The notes: generated by a model not told the origin, from the letters alone. A stretch of 64,000 nucleotides of DNA from Halogeometricum sp. S3BR5-2 (GCF_031624635.1 NZ_JAMQOQ010000005.1:186001-250000); one strand, 5' to 3'; positions 25,225 to 35,459 are shown, counted from the first letter of the stretch. Made by a program: numbers and translations.

Positions 25225-26670
25225 GTGGCTACGACAGATAACACCGAAACGACGCTTCGACGACGAGTCGCTGAGAATCCCCAACCCGCGCTGATATGGG
25301 CCGCCGTCGGCGCCGTCCTCCTCGGCGTGGAACTGGGTGCTATCCTCCAGGTCGTCGGCGCCTTGGCCGGCGTCGTGGTCAACCTCCTGCCCGGCGACCC
25401 CGGCGCGGGCGCCGTGCAGTCGCTTCAAGCCGCCTTCGACGCGATTCCGACGCTCATCTCGCGCGACGTGATACCGAATCAGGGCTACTGGAACGGGAGC
25501 CGGTACGTCGACACCTTCCTCAACCTCTCGCCCGCCGGGGCGTGGGCCCTCCGACTGCTGGTCGTGTACGCCTACGCCTTCGCCGTCCTCGGGTGGCTCT
25601 GGAACGGCTACAACCGCTTCCGCCGCCACTACCGCCGCGTCGGATGGACGCCGCGCGACGACGTCATCGACCGGTTCCGCGGGCACACCTGGGGCAACTT
25701 CGGACTCCTCGTGGTCGTCCTCTTCGTCGTGCTGGCGGTGTTCGCGCCGACGGTCGGACCGACGACGATGGAGCAGAACATCCTCCAGCCGTACAGCTAC
25801 GAGATAAGCTACTGGAACGAGGAGACAGACACGGTCGATTCGCTGCTCGTCGGCGAGGCGAACCTCGCGTCCGGGTCGCAGGGGGCCGGCGAGGAGAACG
25901 TCGGCCCGATGACGTACGACCAGTTCGGTCGGTTCCACCCGTTCGGAACGGCGGTGAGCGGCAAAGACCTGTTCACGCAGACGGCGTTCGGAGCGCGGAT
26001 ATCACTCACAATCGCCGTCCTGTCGATGGGTATCGCGGGCCTCATCGGACTCGCGCTCGCGATGGTGACCGCCTACTACAAGGGGCTGGCCGACTTCGCG
26101 GTCATCCTCACCTCCGACTCGATACAGGCGTTACCGGTCATCATGGTACTCATTCTGATGATCGTCGTCTTCCAGGGGACGTGGATACAGGAGTTGTACG
26201 ACGGGGCGGTGCTGTTCATCCTCATCTTCAGCCTGGTGTACTGGCCGTTCATCTGGCGGGCCATCCGCGGACCGGCGTTACAGGTCTCGGAGGAGGAGTG
26301 GATAGACGCCGCGAAGTCGTTCGGACAGACGCCCACGCAAATCATGCGGAAACACATGGCGCCGTACGTGTTCAGCTACATGCTCATCTACGCCTCGCTC
26401 AGCCTCGGCGGTATCATCATCAGCGTCGCCGGCCTCTCGTACCTCGGCATCGGCATCACCGCGCCGACGCCGGAGTGGGGTCGGCTCATCGCCAACGGAC
26501 AGCAGTACGTCGCGAGCCCGTCGTGGCACATCTCGCTCATCCCGGGCATCCTCATCACGCTCGTCGTGACGGGGCTGAACGCCTTCGGTGACGGTATCCG
26601 CGACGCCATCGACCCGCAGGCCGACACGGGCGAGACCGAGGCCGCGGCCGCGGGAGGTGGTGGCGCGTGA
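25225..26670 (+). CDS. Peptide-type ABC transporter permease 2 (DppC-like), extended
   Basis: 481 residues, against about 300 in bacterial DppC. The C-terminal ~300 residues are the normal permease: GTAVSGKDLFTQTAFGARISLTIA, then the coupling motif DAAKSFGQTPTQIMRKHMAPYV. The N-terminal ~160 residues add one or two extra membrane segments (ALIWAAVGAVLLGVELGAILQ and a later one) joined by a loop outside the usual fold. GTG start with no strong ribosome site; the upstream gene ends six bases before. The DppD-like ATPase overlaps its end. Confidence 0.88.
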   Translation: MATTDNTETTLRRRVAENPQPALIWAAVGAVLLGVELGAILQVVGALAGVVVNLLPGDPGAGAVQSLQAAFDAIPTLISRDVIPNQGYWNGSRYVDTFLNLSPAGAWALRLLVVYAYAFAVLGWLWNGYNRFRRHYRRVGWTPRDDVIDRFRGHTWGNFGLLVVVLFVVLAVFAPTVGPTTMEQNILQPYSYEISYWNEETDTVDSLLVGEANLASGSQGAGEENVGPMTYDQFGRFHPFGTAVSGKDLFTQTAFGARISLTIAVLSMGIAGLIGLALAMVTAYYKGLADFAVILTSDSIQALPVIMVLILMIVVFQGTWIQELYDGAVLFILIFSLVYWPFIWRAIRGPALQVSEEEWIDAAKSFGQTPTQIMRKHMAPYVFSYMLIYASLSLGGIIISVAGLSYLGIGITAPTPEWGRLIANGQQYVASPSWHISLIPGILITLVVTGLNAFGDGIRDAIDPQADTGETEAAAAGGGGA

Positions 26671-27746
26671 GCGTCGAACGCACCGCCGACCCCGAGCGGA
26701 CGGACGAGCCGCTGCTGTCGGTCGAGAACCTCCGGACGGCGTTCTACACCGACAAGGAGGTCATCCGCGCCGTCGACGACATCTCCTTCGACATCCACCG
26801 CGGCGAGACGGTCGGTATCGTCGGCGAGTCGGGCTCCGGGAAGTCGGTGACGGCGCGCTCCATCATGCGGCTGGTCGACACCCCCGGCCGCATCGACGAC
26901 GGGCGCATCGTCTACGAGGGGGAGGACCTCCTGGAGAAGACGCCGAAGCAGATGCGCGGGATTCGGGGCGGCAGCATCGCGATGGTGTTTCAGGACCCGC
27001 TCACGAGTCTGAACCCCGTCTACACCGTCGGGAACCAGATAAAGGAGTCCCTCCGGCTCCACCGCGGCATGAGCGGGTCGGAGGCGACGCGGGAGGCCGT
27101 CGAACTGCTCGAAGCCGTCGGGATTCCGGACGCCCGTCGGCGCATCCGCGAGTACCCCCACCAGTTCTCCGGCGGGATGCGGCAGCGCGCGGTCATCGCG
27201 ATGGCCCTCGCCTGCGACCCCGACCTGCTCATCTGCGACGAACCGACCACGGCGCTGGACGTGACGATTCAGGCGCAGATTCTCGAACTGCTCGAAGAGC
27301 TACAGGAGGAACGGGACCTCGGAATCATGTTCATCACCCACGACATGGGGGTCATCGCGGAGGTGGCCGACCGCGTCAACGTGATGTACGCGGGCGAAAT
27401 CGTCGAGAGCGCCCCCGTCGTCGAACTGTTCGAGTCGCCGAAGCACCCCTACACGCAGGGACTGCTCAACGCCATCCCCGGACAGGGACTCGACGCGGGC
27501 GAGCGCCTCGCCACCATCGAGGGCGACGTGCCGACGCCGAACGAGGAGCCCACGTACTGCCGGTTCGCGCCTCGGTGTCCGAAGGAGTTCGAGGACTGCC
27601 GGCAGGTCCACCCGGTTCCGGTGGACGTCTCCGAGGACGCCGAGGACCACCGGGCGGCGTGCCTGCTGTACCCGGAGGAGTTGGAGACGGAGGAGGCGGT
27701 CGACGTCCACCGAACCGAGGGCGCCCGCGGAGGTGACACGCGATGA
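26667..27746 (+). CDS. Peptide-type ABC transporter ATPase 1 (DppD-like)
   Basis: 359 residues. Walker A GESGSGKS, signature [16 protein letters not shown] and Walker [13 protein letters not shown] are complete. The C-terminal region has the oligopeptide-transporter extension with Cys residues ([15 protein letters not shown]), which in relatives can carry a metal cluster. GTG start overlaps the permease stop; the stop overlaps the next ATPase start (ATGA), so the permease-ATPase-ATPase run is translationally coupled. Confidence 0.93.
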   Translation: MSVERTADPERTDEPLLSVENLRTAFYTDKEVIRAVDDISFDIHRGETVGIVGESGSGKSVTARSIMRLVDTPGRIDDGRIVYEGEDLLEKTPKQMRGIRGGSIAMVFQDPLTSLNPVYTVGNQIKESLRLHRGMSGSEATREAVELLEAVGIPDARRRIREYPHQFSGGMRQRAVIAMALACDPDLLICDEPTTALDVTIQAQILELLEELQEERDLGIMFITHDMGVIAEVADRVNVMYAGEIVESAPVVELFESPKHPYTQGLLNAIPGQGLDAGERLATIEGDVPTPNEEPTYCRFAPRCPKEFEDCRQVHPVPVDVSEDAEDHRAACLLYPEELETEEAVDVHRTEGARGGDTR

Positions 27747-29077
27747 GCGGCGCTTCGGAGGCGTCCGAGGCGGTCGGACGGCGGGCCGGGTCGGACGCGC
27801 TGGTGGAGGTGCGGAACCTCAAGACGTACTACGAGGGCGGCGGCTTCCTCGGCGGCGACCCGGTGAAGGCCGTCGACGGCGTCTCCTTCGACATCCGGCG
27901 CGGCGAGACGCTCGGACTCGTCGGCGAGTCCGGGTGCGGGAAGTCCACGCTGGGGCGGACGCTGATGCGCCTCGAAGAGGCCACCGACGGCGAAGTCAGA
28001 CTCGACGGGACGGACATCACGACGCTGTCCGGCGACGACCTCAAGCAGTTCCGCGAGGACGTGCAGATGGTCTTTCAGGACCCCGATTCGAGCCTCAACG
28101 AGCGGATGACCGTCGGCGAACTCGTCCGGGAACCGCTCGACGTGCACGACTGGAAGACGCCGAGCGAACGACGCGCGCGGGTGCGCGAACTGCTCGAAAC
28201 CGTCGGCCTCCAGGAGGAGCACTACTACCGCTACCCCCACCAGTTCTCCGGCGGGCAGCGACAGCGCATCGGCATCGCTCGCGCGCTGGCGCTCGAACCC
28301 GACTTCGTCGTCCTCGACGAACCCGTCTCGGCGCTGGACGTGTCCGTGCAGGCGAAGATTCTCAACCTGCTCGAGGACCTTCAGAACGAGTTCGGGCTGA
28401 CCTACCTCTTCATCGCGCACGACCTCGCGGTCGTCCGCCACATCTGCGACCGCGTCGCCGTGATGTACCTCGGAAACATCATGGAGATAGGCCCCGCCGA
28501 GGCGCTGTTCGACGACCCGGCGAATCCCTACACCCACGCGCTCCTGTCGTCGATTCCCGAACCGGACCCGACGGCGAAGCGCGACCGCATCACGCTCCGC
28601 GGGACGCCGCCGAGTCCGCGGAACCCGCCGACCGGCTGTCCGTTCTCGACGCGTTGTCCGGTGAAGATACGGCCGGAGGGGTACGAGGAGATGGACCGCG
28701 GGCAGTGGGAACGCATCGAGGTGTTCCGCGAGGTGCTCCGCGAGCGCTCGCGGGCGAACCCGTCGCTGAGCGACCGAGCGCGAGCGCTGCTTGGGCGGGA
28801 GACCCACCGCGCCGACATGGACGACATCGTCGCGGAGGTGTTCGACGGCCACGAGACGGACGAGGAGGTGATGCGGCACATCCGCGAGGCCGCGGAGTAC
28901 GCCGAGGACGGCGACGAGGACGCCGCGCGGACGTACCTCCGCGAGGAGTTCAACAGCGTCTGCGACCACGAGATGCCGGACCAGGAGGCGGTGGGCGACG
29001 GACGGGTGAGCCTCTGTCACCGCCACGAACCGGAGTACGAGGAGCCCGCGACGGTGTTCGAGCGATTGACCGACTGA
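27743..29077 (+). CDS. Peptide-type ABC transporter ATPase 2 (DppF-like)
   Basis: 444 residues. Walker [10 protein letters not shown], signature [16 protein letters not shown] and Walker [12 protein letters not shown] are intact. The oligopeptide C-terminal module ([20 protein letters not shown]) is followed by about 120 further acidic residues ending with Cys/His ([16 protein letters not shown]), longer than bacterial DppF. It completes the five-gene importer as the partner of the DppD-like ATPase. Confidence 0.93.
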   Translation: MSGASEASEAVGRRAGSDALVEVRNLKTYYEGGGFLGGDPVKAVDGVSFDIRRGETLGLVGESGCGKSTLGRTLMRLEEATDGEVRLDGTDITTLSGDDLKQFREDVQMVFQDPDSSLNERMTVGELVREPLDVHDWKTPSERRARVRELLETVGLQEEHYYRYPHQFSGGQRQRIGIARALALEPDFVVLDEPVSALDVSVQAKILNLLEDLQNEFGLTYLFIAHDLAVVRHICDRVAVMYLGNIMEIGPAEALFDDPANPYTHALLSSIPEPDPTAKRDRITLRGTPPSPRNPPTGCPFSTRCPVKIRPEGYEEMDRGQWERIEVFREVLRERSRANPSLSDRARALLGRETHRADMDDIVAEVFDGHETDEEVMRHIREAAEYAEDGDEDAARTYLREEFNSVCDHEMPDQEAVGDGRVSLCHRHEPEYEEPATVFERLTD

Positions 29078-29080
29078 GCC

Positions 29081-29500
29081 ATGGCGTTCGACTCGCACCG
29101 GTTCGCCGTCAAAGCCGTCGACGCGGCGGCCTACGCGGTCGTCCTCACCGTCGTCGCGTTCGTCGTCGGTGCGCTCGTCAGCGCCGCCGCGGGCGGCGGT
29201 CTCCCCGGCGCGAAGTGGTTCATGTTCTTCGCCGGGTTCGCCGTGTTCGGCTACGCGTCGCTGAAGCTCCGGCCGAAGGCGGCCTGGAAGGAGGGAGACG
29301 GCGGCGGCCTGTTCTCGGGGAGCGACGAACCCGTCGGCATCGAGCGGGCGGTCGGCGTCGCTCTCGATAGGGTGCTGCCGCCGCGGCTCCGACCGACGCC
29401 CGAGGAGCGCCCGTCGAGCGGGGTGAAACTGTTCCTCGGGTCGGTGTGCATCCTCCTCGCGTCGTTCCTGATGGAGGTCGTCTTCGGCATCAACTACTGA
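29081..29500 (+). CDS. Haloarchaeal membrane protein next to the ABC operon
   Basis: 139 residues with two N-terminal hydrophobic segments, a polar middle and a C-terminal one (LFLGSVCILLASFLMEVVFGINY). I do not recognise a characterised function; a similar haloarchaeal DUF is often found after peptide ABC operons. It starts three bases after the ATPase stop and is thus in the same transcript. Confidence 0.7.
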   Translation: MAFDSHRFAVKAVDAAAYAVVLTVVAFVVGALVSAAAGGGLPGAKWFMFFAGFAVFGYASLKLRPKAAWKEGDGGGLFSGSDEPVGIERAVGVALDRVLPPRLRPTPEERPSSGVKLFLGSVCILLASFLMEVVFGINY

Positions 29501-29577
29501 GCCGGTCGAACCGGCCGCGAGGGCCGCGCGATGCGGCGCTTCGACGCCTTTTACCCCATCGGCCGTCCACGAGCGGT

Positions 29578-30234
29578 ATGGTCGAAGCCGGTGACGAGGA
29601 CGTGTCCGAGGCCGAACGCATCGCGAGCGGGGCGGACCGTCGCCGCGAGGCGTGGGGTGCGACCCTCGAAGAGATGGACGCGCTGGCCGACGAGTTCGAG
29701 GCGGACGGCTGGCGGACGCTCCGCATCGCCGCGGGGGACTGCGGGCCGTTCGGCCCGTCGGCGGAGGCGGAGAGCGAGGACGGAGACGGCGACGAGAACG
29801 AGAACGAGAACGAGGGCGACGGGGAGGCGTTCGGACTCGCGTACGTCGTCCCCGGCGACGACGCCGAGGAGGTGTCCGAACTGTTCGAGCGGGCGTCGTT
29901 CCCCGAGTACGAGGTCTACCGGGCCGAGAACGACGGGCTGATGTACACGGTGACGGCGCTGTTCGCGCCGGATATCGAGACGGCCGTGTTCGTCGCCGGC
30001 GCGTGGGAACTCCGGAACGCGCTCGGATGCGCGACGGCCGCCGCCGAGACGGGACTGATGTACACCCGCCTCCAGAAACTCGACGGCACCGTCGTCGGCG
30101 TCGTCGAACACGAGGAACCGGAGAAGTTCTTCCCGGACCTCGACGCCGTCCGACGGCACGCGTCGGGAGCCGATGCGGCCGATGTCGGCGCGAGCGACGA
30201 CGCGACCGGCGGGGCGGGCGACGCCTCGGAGTGA
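29578..30234 (+). CDS. Conserved haloarchaeal protein, unknown function
   Basis: 218 residues, soluble. Between an N-terminal helix and the rest there is an acidic low-complexity tract made by the repeated triplets of GAGAACGAGAACGAG. The core (WRTLRIAAGDCGPFGP, then FGLAYVVPGDDAEEVSELFE) looks like a small alpha/beta domain without catalytic motifs I recognise. ATG 29578 has CCTTTTACC about 30 bases upstream, giving a leaderless promoter. Confidence 0.7.
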   Translation: MVEAGDEDVSEAERIASGADRRREAWGATLEEMDALADEFEADGWRTLRIAAGDCGPFGPSAEAESEDGDGDENENENEGDGEAFGLAYVVPGDDAEEVSELFERASFPEYEVYRAENDGLMYTVTALFAPDIETAVFVAGAWELRNALGCATAAAETGLMYTRLQKLDGTVVGVVEHEEPEKFFPDLDAVRRHASGADAADVGASDDATGGAGDASE

Positions 30235-30364
30235 GAGCGGGGCGGACGGTCCGAGGGGACCGCGGGAACGGCGGAAACCGCGGCGGGTAACCCCGATACG
30301 AGACAGCGAGAGGGCGTCGCAAACCTTCGCAGACTACAAGAGGAGGCGGCAAGTACGACGGGGT

Positions 30365-31210
30365 ATGAACGTAGCCGACGCGATGACGCCGCGAGAGGAC
30401 GTGGTGACCGTGGAACTCCCCGGTACCCGCGACGACGTGTTGGAGTACCTCCAAGAGCGCGGCTTCTCCTCCGTACCGGTCGTCAAGCAGACCGACGACG
30501 GCGAGGCGTTCCGCGGCCTCGTCACCCGCGAGGACCTCATCGAACACCCCGACGAGGACCAACTCGCCGTCCTGATGCACGAGGTGCCGACGGCGTCCGC
30601 CGACACCAGCGTCGAGGAGGTGGCCCGCCTCATGGTCGAGGAGGGTACCCGCCGAGTCCCCGTCGTCGACGGCGAACTCGAAGGCATCGTCACGGTCACC
30701 GACGTGATTCGGGTCATCGCCCGCGAGGAGGTCGAACTCGACATCGCCGCCGCGGACGTCGCCTCCGACGACGTGAACACGACGTACGAGGGCACCCCCC
30801 TGACCGTCGCCGAGCGGGAGATATTCTACGCGAACGTCCCGTACGCCGTCGCACTGGACGACGACGGCACCATGTCCGGCATCCTCACCGAAGTCGACAT
30901 CATCGACGTGGCGCGGGTCGTCGAGGGCGAAGAGGAGACGGGCGAGTCGATGGCGAGCCAGGACAACGAGTGGATGTGGGAGGGAATCAAAGCCGTCGGC
31001 AGCCGCTACATCCCCACCCGAAACGTCGAGATTCCGGCCGAACCCGTCTCGACGTTCATGAGCACGGAGATGGTGACCGTCTCCAAGCGCACCTCTGCCG
31101 TCGAGGCGGCGCAGGCGATGATCACCGAGGACATCGAGCAGATACCGCTCGTCAGCGGCGACCAACTCGTCGGCATCGTCCGCGACGTCGACCTGCTGGA
31201 GGCGCTGTAA
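30365..31210 (+). CDS. CBS-domain protein
   Basis: 281 residues made of four CBS motifs in two pairs (for example VADAMTPREDVVTVELPG at 2-19, and VSTFMSTEMVTVSKRTSAVEAAQAMI in the last third). Such stand-alone CBS proteins bind adenine nucleotides and act as regulators; the target is unknown. Its TAA stop overlaps the ATG of the glycyl-tRNA synthetase gene (TAATG), so the two are translationally coupled and the protein may regulate or accompany that enzyme, which is inference only. Confidence 0.88.
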   Translation: MNVADAMTPREDVVTVELPGTRDDVLEYLQERGFSSVPVVKQTDDGEAFRGLVTREDLIEHPDEDQLAVLMHEVPTASADTSVEEVARLMVEEGTRRVPVVDGELEGIVTVTDVIRVIAREEVELDIAAADVASDDVNTTYEGTPLTVAEREIFYANVPYAVALDDDGTMSGILTEVDIIDVARVVEGEEETGESMASQDNEWMWEGIKAVGSRYIPTRNVEIPAEPVSTFMSTEMVTVSKRTSAVEAAQAMITEDIEQIPLVSGDQLVGIVRDVDLLEAL

Positions 31211-33000
31211 TGGCCGAGGACCGCACCGAGGGCGAACGCCTCACCGAACTGGCGAAGCGCCGCGGTTACTACTTCGGTTCGAGCGACGCCTACGGCGGCA
31301 CCTCCGGCTTCTACACCTACGGTCCGCAGGGGGCCGCGCTGAAGTCCAACGTCGAGGACGCCTGGCGCGACCGCTTCGCGACGCAGGAGGGCAACATGGA
31401 GATAGACGCCCCGACCATCATGCCCGAACCCGTCTTCGAGGCGTCGGGCCACCTGGACGGCTTCGACGACATGCTCGTCGAGTGCGCCGAGTGCGGCGAG
31501 TCCCACCGCGCGGACCACCTCATCGAGGACCACTCCGAGCTAGAGGACGCCGAGACGCTCTCGCCGGAGGAGGCCGCCGAGATGATTTCGGACCTGGACC
31601 TCGTCTGCCCGAACTGCGGCGCGGACCTCGCCGGCCAGTCGGTGGAGGATTTCAACCTCATGTTCGAGACGAACATCGGCCCCGGGTCGTCGACGCCGGG
31701 CTACCTCCGCCCGGAGACGGCGCAGGGCATCTTCGTGGAGTTCCCGCGCATCAAGGAGTACGCGCGCAACCGCCTCCCGTTCGGCGTGACGCAGGTGGGT
31801 CGGGCCTACCGCAACGAGATTTCGCCGCGCAAGAGCATCGTTCGGACGCGGGAGTTCACGCAGGCGGAGTTGGAGCAGTTCATCGACCCCGAGCGCGACG
31901 AACCCGACTTATCGACAGTGGAGGACGTGGAGGTGCTGCTCTACCCGGCGACCGAACAGGAGGCCGACGACGGCGACTACGTCGAGACGACGATAGGCGA
32001 CGCCGTCGAGGCGGGCACCATCGGCAACGCGTGGTTGGGCTACTTCCTCGGCATCGCACAGGAGTGGTACGAGCGAATCGGCGTCGACATGGACCGCTTC
32101 CGGTTCCGCCAGCACCTCGCGGGCGAACGCGCCCACTACTCCTCGGACTGCTGGGACGCCGAGAGCGAGGTGGACGGCGACTGGATAGAGATAGCCGGCT
32201 TCTCCTATCGCTCCGACTACGACCTCTCGAAGCACGGCGAACACGCCGACGACGACTTCACCGTCTTCAGACAGTACGACGAACCGCAGACGGTCGAACG
32301 CGCCGTCGTCGACCCCGACATGTCCGTGCTCGGCCCCGAGTTCGGCGGCGCGGCGGCCGACGTGAAGGAGGCGCTCGAAGCGTTGGCCGAACGCGACCCC
32401 GACGCCTTCGAGGGCGAGAACGTGACGGTCGAGGCGGACGGCGAGGAGTTCGCCGTCCCGACGGACGTGGCGAACTTCTCGGTGGAAGAGCAGACCATCA
32501 GCGGCGAACACGTCACGCCGCACGTCGTCGAACCCTCCTTCGGCGTCGACCGCACGGTGTACACGCTCCTCGCGCACGCGTACGAGGAGGACGAGGTGGA
32601 CGGCGAGGAGCGGACGTACCTCTCCTTGTCGCCGGGCGTCGCCCCCCGCGACGTGGGCGTGTTCCCCCTCGTGAGCAACGTCGACGAACTGGTCGACCTC
32701 GCCGACGACATCGTCGCGGACCTCCGGGCGGCCGGGTTCTCCGTCGTCTACGACGACTCCGGCAGCATCGGCCGCCGCTACCGCCGGCAGGACGAGGTCG
32801 GCACGCCGTTCTGCGTCACCGTCGACCGGGACGGTCTGGAGGGCGACGGCGAGAAGACGGTCACCATCCGCGAACGCGACTCCGGCCGGCAGGTCCGCGC
32901 GCCCGTCGGTGCCCTCGCGGACGAACTCGACGCGGTGCGGCGCGGCGACCGGACGTTCGACGGACTGGCCGAGGAGTACGACGAACTAGCGGACGCCTGA
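31210..33000 (+). CDS. glyS: Glycyl-tRNA synthetase
   Basis: 596 residues, class II alpha2 type. The start RRGYYFGSSDAYGGTSGFYTYGP, the first class motif region and PSFGVDRTVYTLL near the end identify the family; an inserted CAECGESH ... CPNCG pair is a zinc-binding module. ATG overlaps the stop of the CBS-domain gene. The anticodon-binding domain occupies the last ~120 residues. One chain carries both functions, as in archaea and eukaryotes. Confidence 0.96.
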   Translation: MAEDRTEGERLTELAKRRGYYFGSSDAYGGTSGFYTYGPQGAALKSNVEDAWRDRFATQEGNMEIDAPTIMPEPVFEASGHLDGFDDMLVECAECGESHRADHLIEDHSELEDAETLSPEEAAEMISDLDLVCPNCGADLAGQSVEDFNLMFETNIGPGSSTPGYLRPETAQGIFVEFPRIKEYARNRLPFGVTQVGRAYRNEISPRKSIVRTREFTQAELEQFIDPERDEPDLSTVEDVEVLLYPATEQEADDGDYVETTIGDAVEAGTIGNAWLGYFLGIAQEWYERIGVDMDRFRFRQHLAGERAHYSSDCWDAESEVDGDWIEIAGFSYRSDYDLSKHGEHADDDFTVFRQYDEPQTVERAVVDPDMSVLGPEFGGAAADVKEALEALAERDPDAFEGENVTVEADGEEFAVPTDVANFSVEEQTISGEHVTPHVVEPSFGVDRTVYTLLAHAYEEDEVDGEERTYLSLSPGVAPRDVGVFPLVSNVDELVDLADDIVADLRAAGFSVVYDDSGSIGRRYRRQDEVGTPFCVTVDRDGLEGDGEKTVTIRERDSGRQVRAPVGALADELDAVRRGDRTFDGLAEEYDELADA

Positions 33001-33007
33001 GACGACG

Positions 33008-33634
33008 GTGCGTCCCCGCCTCTCCTCGCTCTCGAAGAGCGAGGTCAAGCGCCGCCTCGTCCACGTCAGCGGCGCGACCGTTCCGCTCGCCTACCTCCTC
33101 GGCGTCATCTCGTGGCGACAGCTCACCCTCCTGATGGTCCTGTTCTCGGCCGTCGTCTCCGTCCTGGAGTTCCTGCGCCTCCGCGTCGGCCTCGACTGGG
33201 CGATATACGACGAACTCACCCGGTCGTACGAGCAGACGAACCTCGCGGGCTACGCGCTGTACGTGTACAGCATGACGGCCGTCGCCCTCGTCTTCGAACC
33301 GTACGTCGCCGTCCCCGGGATGTTGATGCTCGCCGTGGGCGACCCGGTGAGCGGGCTGCTCGGGCGGACGCGCGAGGCGGACGAGTTCAAGCAACTCGGG
33401 ACGCTGGCCGCGATGTTCCTCGTCTGTCTGGCCGTCAGCGCGCCCGTCCTCTACCCCGTCGCCGGCGTCGGCGGCCTCCTCGCCGCCGTCGCGGGGTCGG
33501 CGGGCGCGACGGTGGCCGACGGGATGAAACCGGTCGTCCGCGGCTACGTCATCGACGACAACGCCTCCATCCCGCCCGCGGCGTGTCTGGCGATAGCCGC
33601 CGTGCTGTGGGTCGTCGGCGTGTCGGCGGTATGA
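33008..33634 (+). CDS. Dolichol kinase/phosphatidate cytidylyltransferase-like membrane protein
   Basis: 208 residues with six or seven hydrophobic segments. The conserved part is MLMLAVGDPVSGLLGR, the CDP-binding loop of polyprenol kinases, with EVKRRLVHVSGATVPLAYLLG at the start. Relatives phosphorylate dolichol with CTP, supplying lipid carriers for protein N-glycosylation, which is extensive in haloarchaea. It starts with GTG seven bases after glyS. Confidence 0.8.
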   Translation: MRPRLSSLSKSEVKRRLVHVSGATVPLAYLLGVISWRQLTLLMVLFSAVVSVLEFLRLRVGLDWAIYDELTRSYEQTNLAGYALYVYSMTAVALVFEPYVAVPGMLMLAVGDPVSGLLGRTREADEFKQLGTLAAMFLVCLAVSAPVLYPVAGVGGLLAAVAGSAGATVADGMKPVVRGYVIDDNASIPPAACLAIAAVLWVVGVSAV

Positions 33635-33701
33635 GAGGAAGCGGGCGAGGAGGGGCCGCCCGGCGGGGAGCGTTTTTGTCGCCCGGCGTCGAAGTTCACC
33701 C

Positions 33702-34187
33702 GTGACTGTCTACGAGAGCGACCTTCCGGGCGTCGGAAAGAAGCACGAGGTCGAACTGGGCGACGGCGCCCGCCTCGTCATCGTGACGCACAACAGCGGG
33801 AAGCGAGAGGTGTTCCGCCGAGCGGACGCCGACAGCGACTCGGAGAAACTGTTCGAACTCTCCGACCAACTCGCCAGACAGGTCGGGACCCTGCTGGAGG
33901 GGGCGTACTTCCAACCGGTCCAGACCGACGAGATAGAGACGCTTCTCGGCGGCGACACGCTGTTGGAGTGGGTCGAGGTGGGCGAGGACTCGCCCGTCGT
34001 CGGGCGGACGCTCGCCGATTCGGACCTCCGGCAGGCGACCGGCGCGTCCGTCATCGCCATCGAACGCGGCGAGCGGGTCATCGTCTCGCCCGGCGGTGAG
34101 GCCACCATCGAGGCCGGCGACACGCTGATCGTCATCGGACCGTCCGAGGCGTGCCGAGACGTGGCGTCGATGGTGCGCGGGGACTGA
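33702..34187 (+). CDS. TrkA-C domain regulatory subunit of a cation/proton antiporter
   Basis: 161 residues. An N-terminal segment (YESDLPGVGKKHEVELGDGARLVIV) resembles the YhjT/KhtS-like domain, and residues 75-161 are a TrkA-C (RCK_C) ligand-binding domain ending in AGDTLIVIGP. In Bacillus a protein of this type controls a K+/H+ antiporter. The stop overlaps the start of the transporter gene (TGATG), so both form one unit. Confidence 0.88.
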   Translation: MTVYESDLPGVGKKHEVELGDGARLVIVTHNSGKREVFRRADADSDSEKLFELSDQLARQVGTLLEGAYFQPVQTDEIETLLGGDTLLEWVEVGEDSPVVGRTLADSDLRQATGASVIAIERGERVIVSPGGEATIEAGDTLIVIGPSEACRDVASMVRGD

Positions 34188-35395
34188 TGGCGGCGGCGCT
34201 CCTCGAACTCGGCCACCTGTTCGTCGTCCTCGCTGTCGCCGGTGCCATCGCGCTCCGTCTCGGCCTGTCGGTCATCCCCCTGTACGTCGTCGGCGGCGTC
34301 CTCGCCGGCCCGTTCGTCGCCGGGCGGTTCGGACTGCCGTACGTCCCGAACGGCGAGATAGTGACGCTGCTGGCGGAGGTTGGTATCGTCCTCCTCCTCT
34401 TTTTCCTCGGACTGGAGTTCAGCCTCGACCGACTGCTGGAGTCGCGCACGCAGATAACGCGCGCCGGCGTCGTCGACCTCGTCGTGAACCTCCCGATAGG
34501 CGTCGCCATCGGCCTCGTCCTCGGGTGGTCGCTGGTGGAGTCGCTCCTCCTCGGCGGAATCGTCTACATCTCCTCCAGCGCCATCATCACGAAGTCGCTC
34601 ATCGACCTCGGCTGGATCGCCAACCCGGAGGCCGAACCGCTGTTGGGGACGCTCGTCTTCGAGGACCTCTTCATCGCCGTCTACCTCGCCGTCGTCACCT
34701 CGCTGGTGCTCGGCGGCGCCGACGCCGGGACGGGCAGCATCGTCCAGTCGCTGGCGGTGGCGTTCGGCTTCCTGGGAGTGCTCCTCTTGGCCGTCCAGTA
34801 CGGGACGTCGCTGTTCGCTCGCCTCCTCGGCGGCGCCGGACAGGAGGCGTTCGTGCTGCGGACGCTGGCCGTCGTCGTGCCCATCTCGGGAGTGGCGCTC
34901 GCGCTCGGCGTGAGCGAGGCCGTCGCGGCGTTCTTCGTCGGGATGGGCTTCGCGACGAGCGGGCACCGCGAGAAGATAGAGCGCCGCCTCAGCCCCATCC
35001 GCGACGTGTTCGGCGCGGTGTTCTTCTTCTGGATCGGCGTGGGTACGGACCCGACGCTCCTGGCCGCGGCGGCCGTCCCCCTCGTCCTCGCCGTCGCCCT
35101 CACGACGCCCGCGAAACTGCTGTCGGGCTACCTCGGCGGGCGCGCCTACGACCTCTCGAAGCGCCGGTCGCTCCGGGCCGGTCTCGGGATGGTGCCGCGC
35201 GGGGAGTTCTCGCTCGTCATCGCGGCGCTCGCCGCGGGCGGGTCGACGCCCGTCATGCGGGAAATCATCCCCGCGTTCGCCGTCGGCTACGTGCTCCTGA
35301 TGAGCATGCTCGGGACGGTCCTGATGGGCCAGTCCTCGGTCATCGAGCGGCGCGTCTTCCGCGACCCGGAGGAGGGAACCGAGCCAACGGGGTGA
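34187..35395 (+). CDS. Cation/proton antiporter, CPA2/KefB type
   Basis: 402 residues with about twelve hydrophobic segments. LLLFFLGLEFSLDRLLESRTQI and the family segment LVFEDLFIAVYLAV (acidic residues for ion exchange) are clear, as is GMVPRGEFSLVIAALA near the end. There is no cytoplasmic TrkA-N domain, as in KhtU and MagA-type members. Together with the preceding TrkA-C protein it would export K+ or Na+ in exchange for protons, expected work in a salt-loving cell. Confidence 0.92.
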   Translation: MAAALLELGHLFVVLAVAGAIALRLGLSVIPLYVVGGVLAGPFVAGRFGLPYVPNGEIVTLLAEVGIVLLLFFLGLEFSLDRLLESRTQITRAGVVDLVVNLPIGVAIGLVLGWSLVESLLLGGIVYISSSAIITKSLIDLGWIANPEAEPLLGTLVFEDLFIAVYLAVVTSLVLGGADAGTGSIVQSLAVAFGFLGVLLLAVQYGTSLFARLLGGAGQEAFVLRTLAVVVPISGVALALGVSEAVAAFFVGMGFATSGHREKIERRLSPIRDVFGAVFFFWIGVGTDPTLLAAAAVPLVLAVALTTPAKLLSGYLGGRAYDLSKRRSLRAGLGMVPRGEFSLVIAALAAGGSTPVMREIIPAFAVGYVLLMSMLGTVLMGQSSVIERRVFRDPEEGTEPTG

Positions 35396-35451
35396 GCCGA
35401 ACCCCGCGTCGGCCGCCGCTCCGCGCGGCAACCGTTGCGTTCTCGGAAGGA

Positions 35452-35459
35452 TTTAATAG
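35452..35459 (+). promoter_or_regulatory. TATA box of the Arg-rich leader frame
   Basis: TTTAATAG lies 24-31 bases before ATG 35483, the standard distance for a leaderless haloarchaeal transcript. This gives the short Arg/Pro-rich frame a promoter separate from the argG one at 35721. Confidence 0.6.

Noticed and set aside
22117-29500. Horizontal transfer of the peptide ABC operon because of its slightly different codon choice
   Set aside because: G+C, acidic character and Tat/lipobox signals are fully haloarchaeal; the difference is better explained by high expression of the binding protein.
29803-29817. GAGAACGAGAACGAG repeat as a CRISPR-like or mobile repeat
   Set aside because: It is a short in-frame Glu-Asn codon repeat inside an acidic linker of the gene at 29578-30234.
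27449-31165. Long minus-strand frame across the ATPase, CBS and glyS genes
   Set aside because: It runs opposite several well-identified genes and their spacers and contains long Arg/Pro stretches, as expected for a shadow frame.
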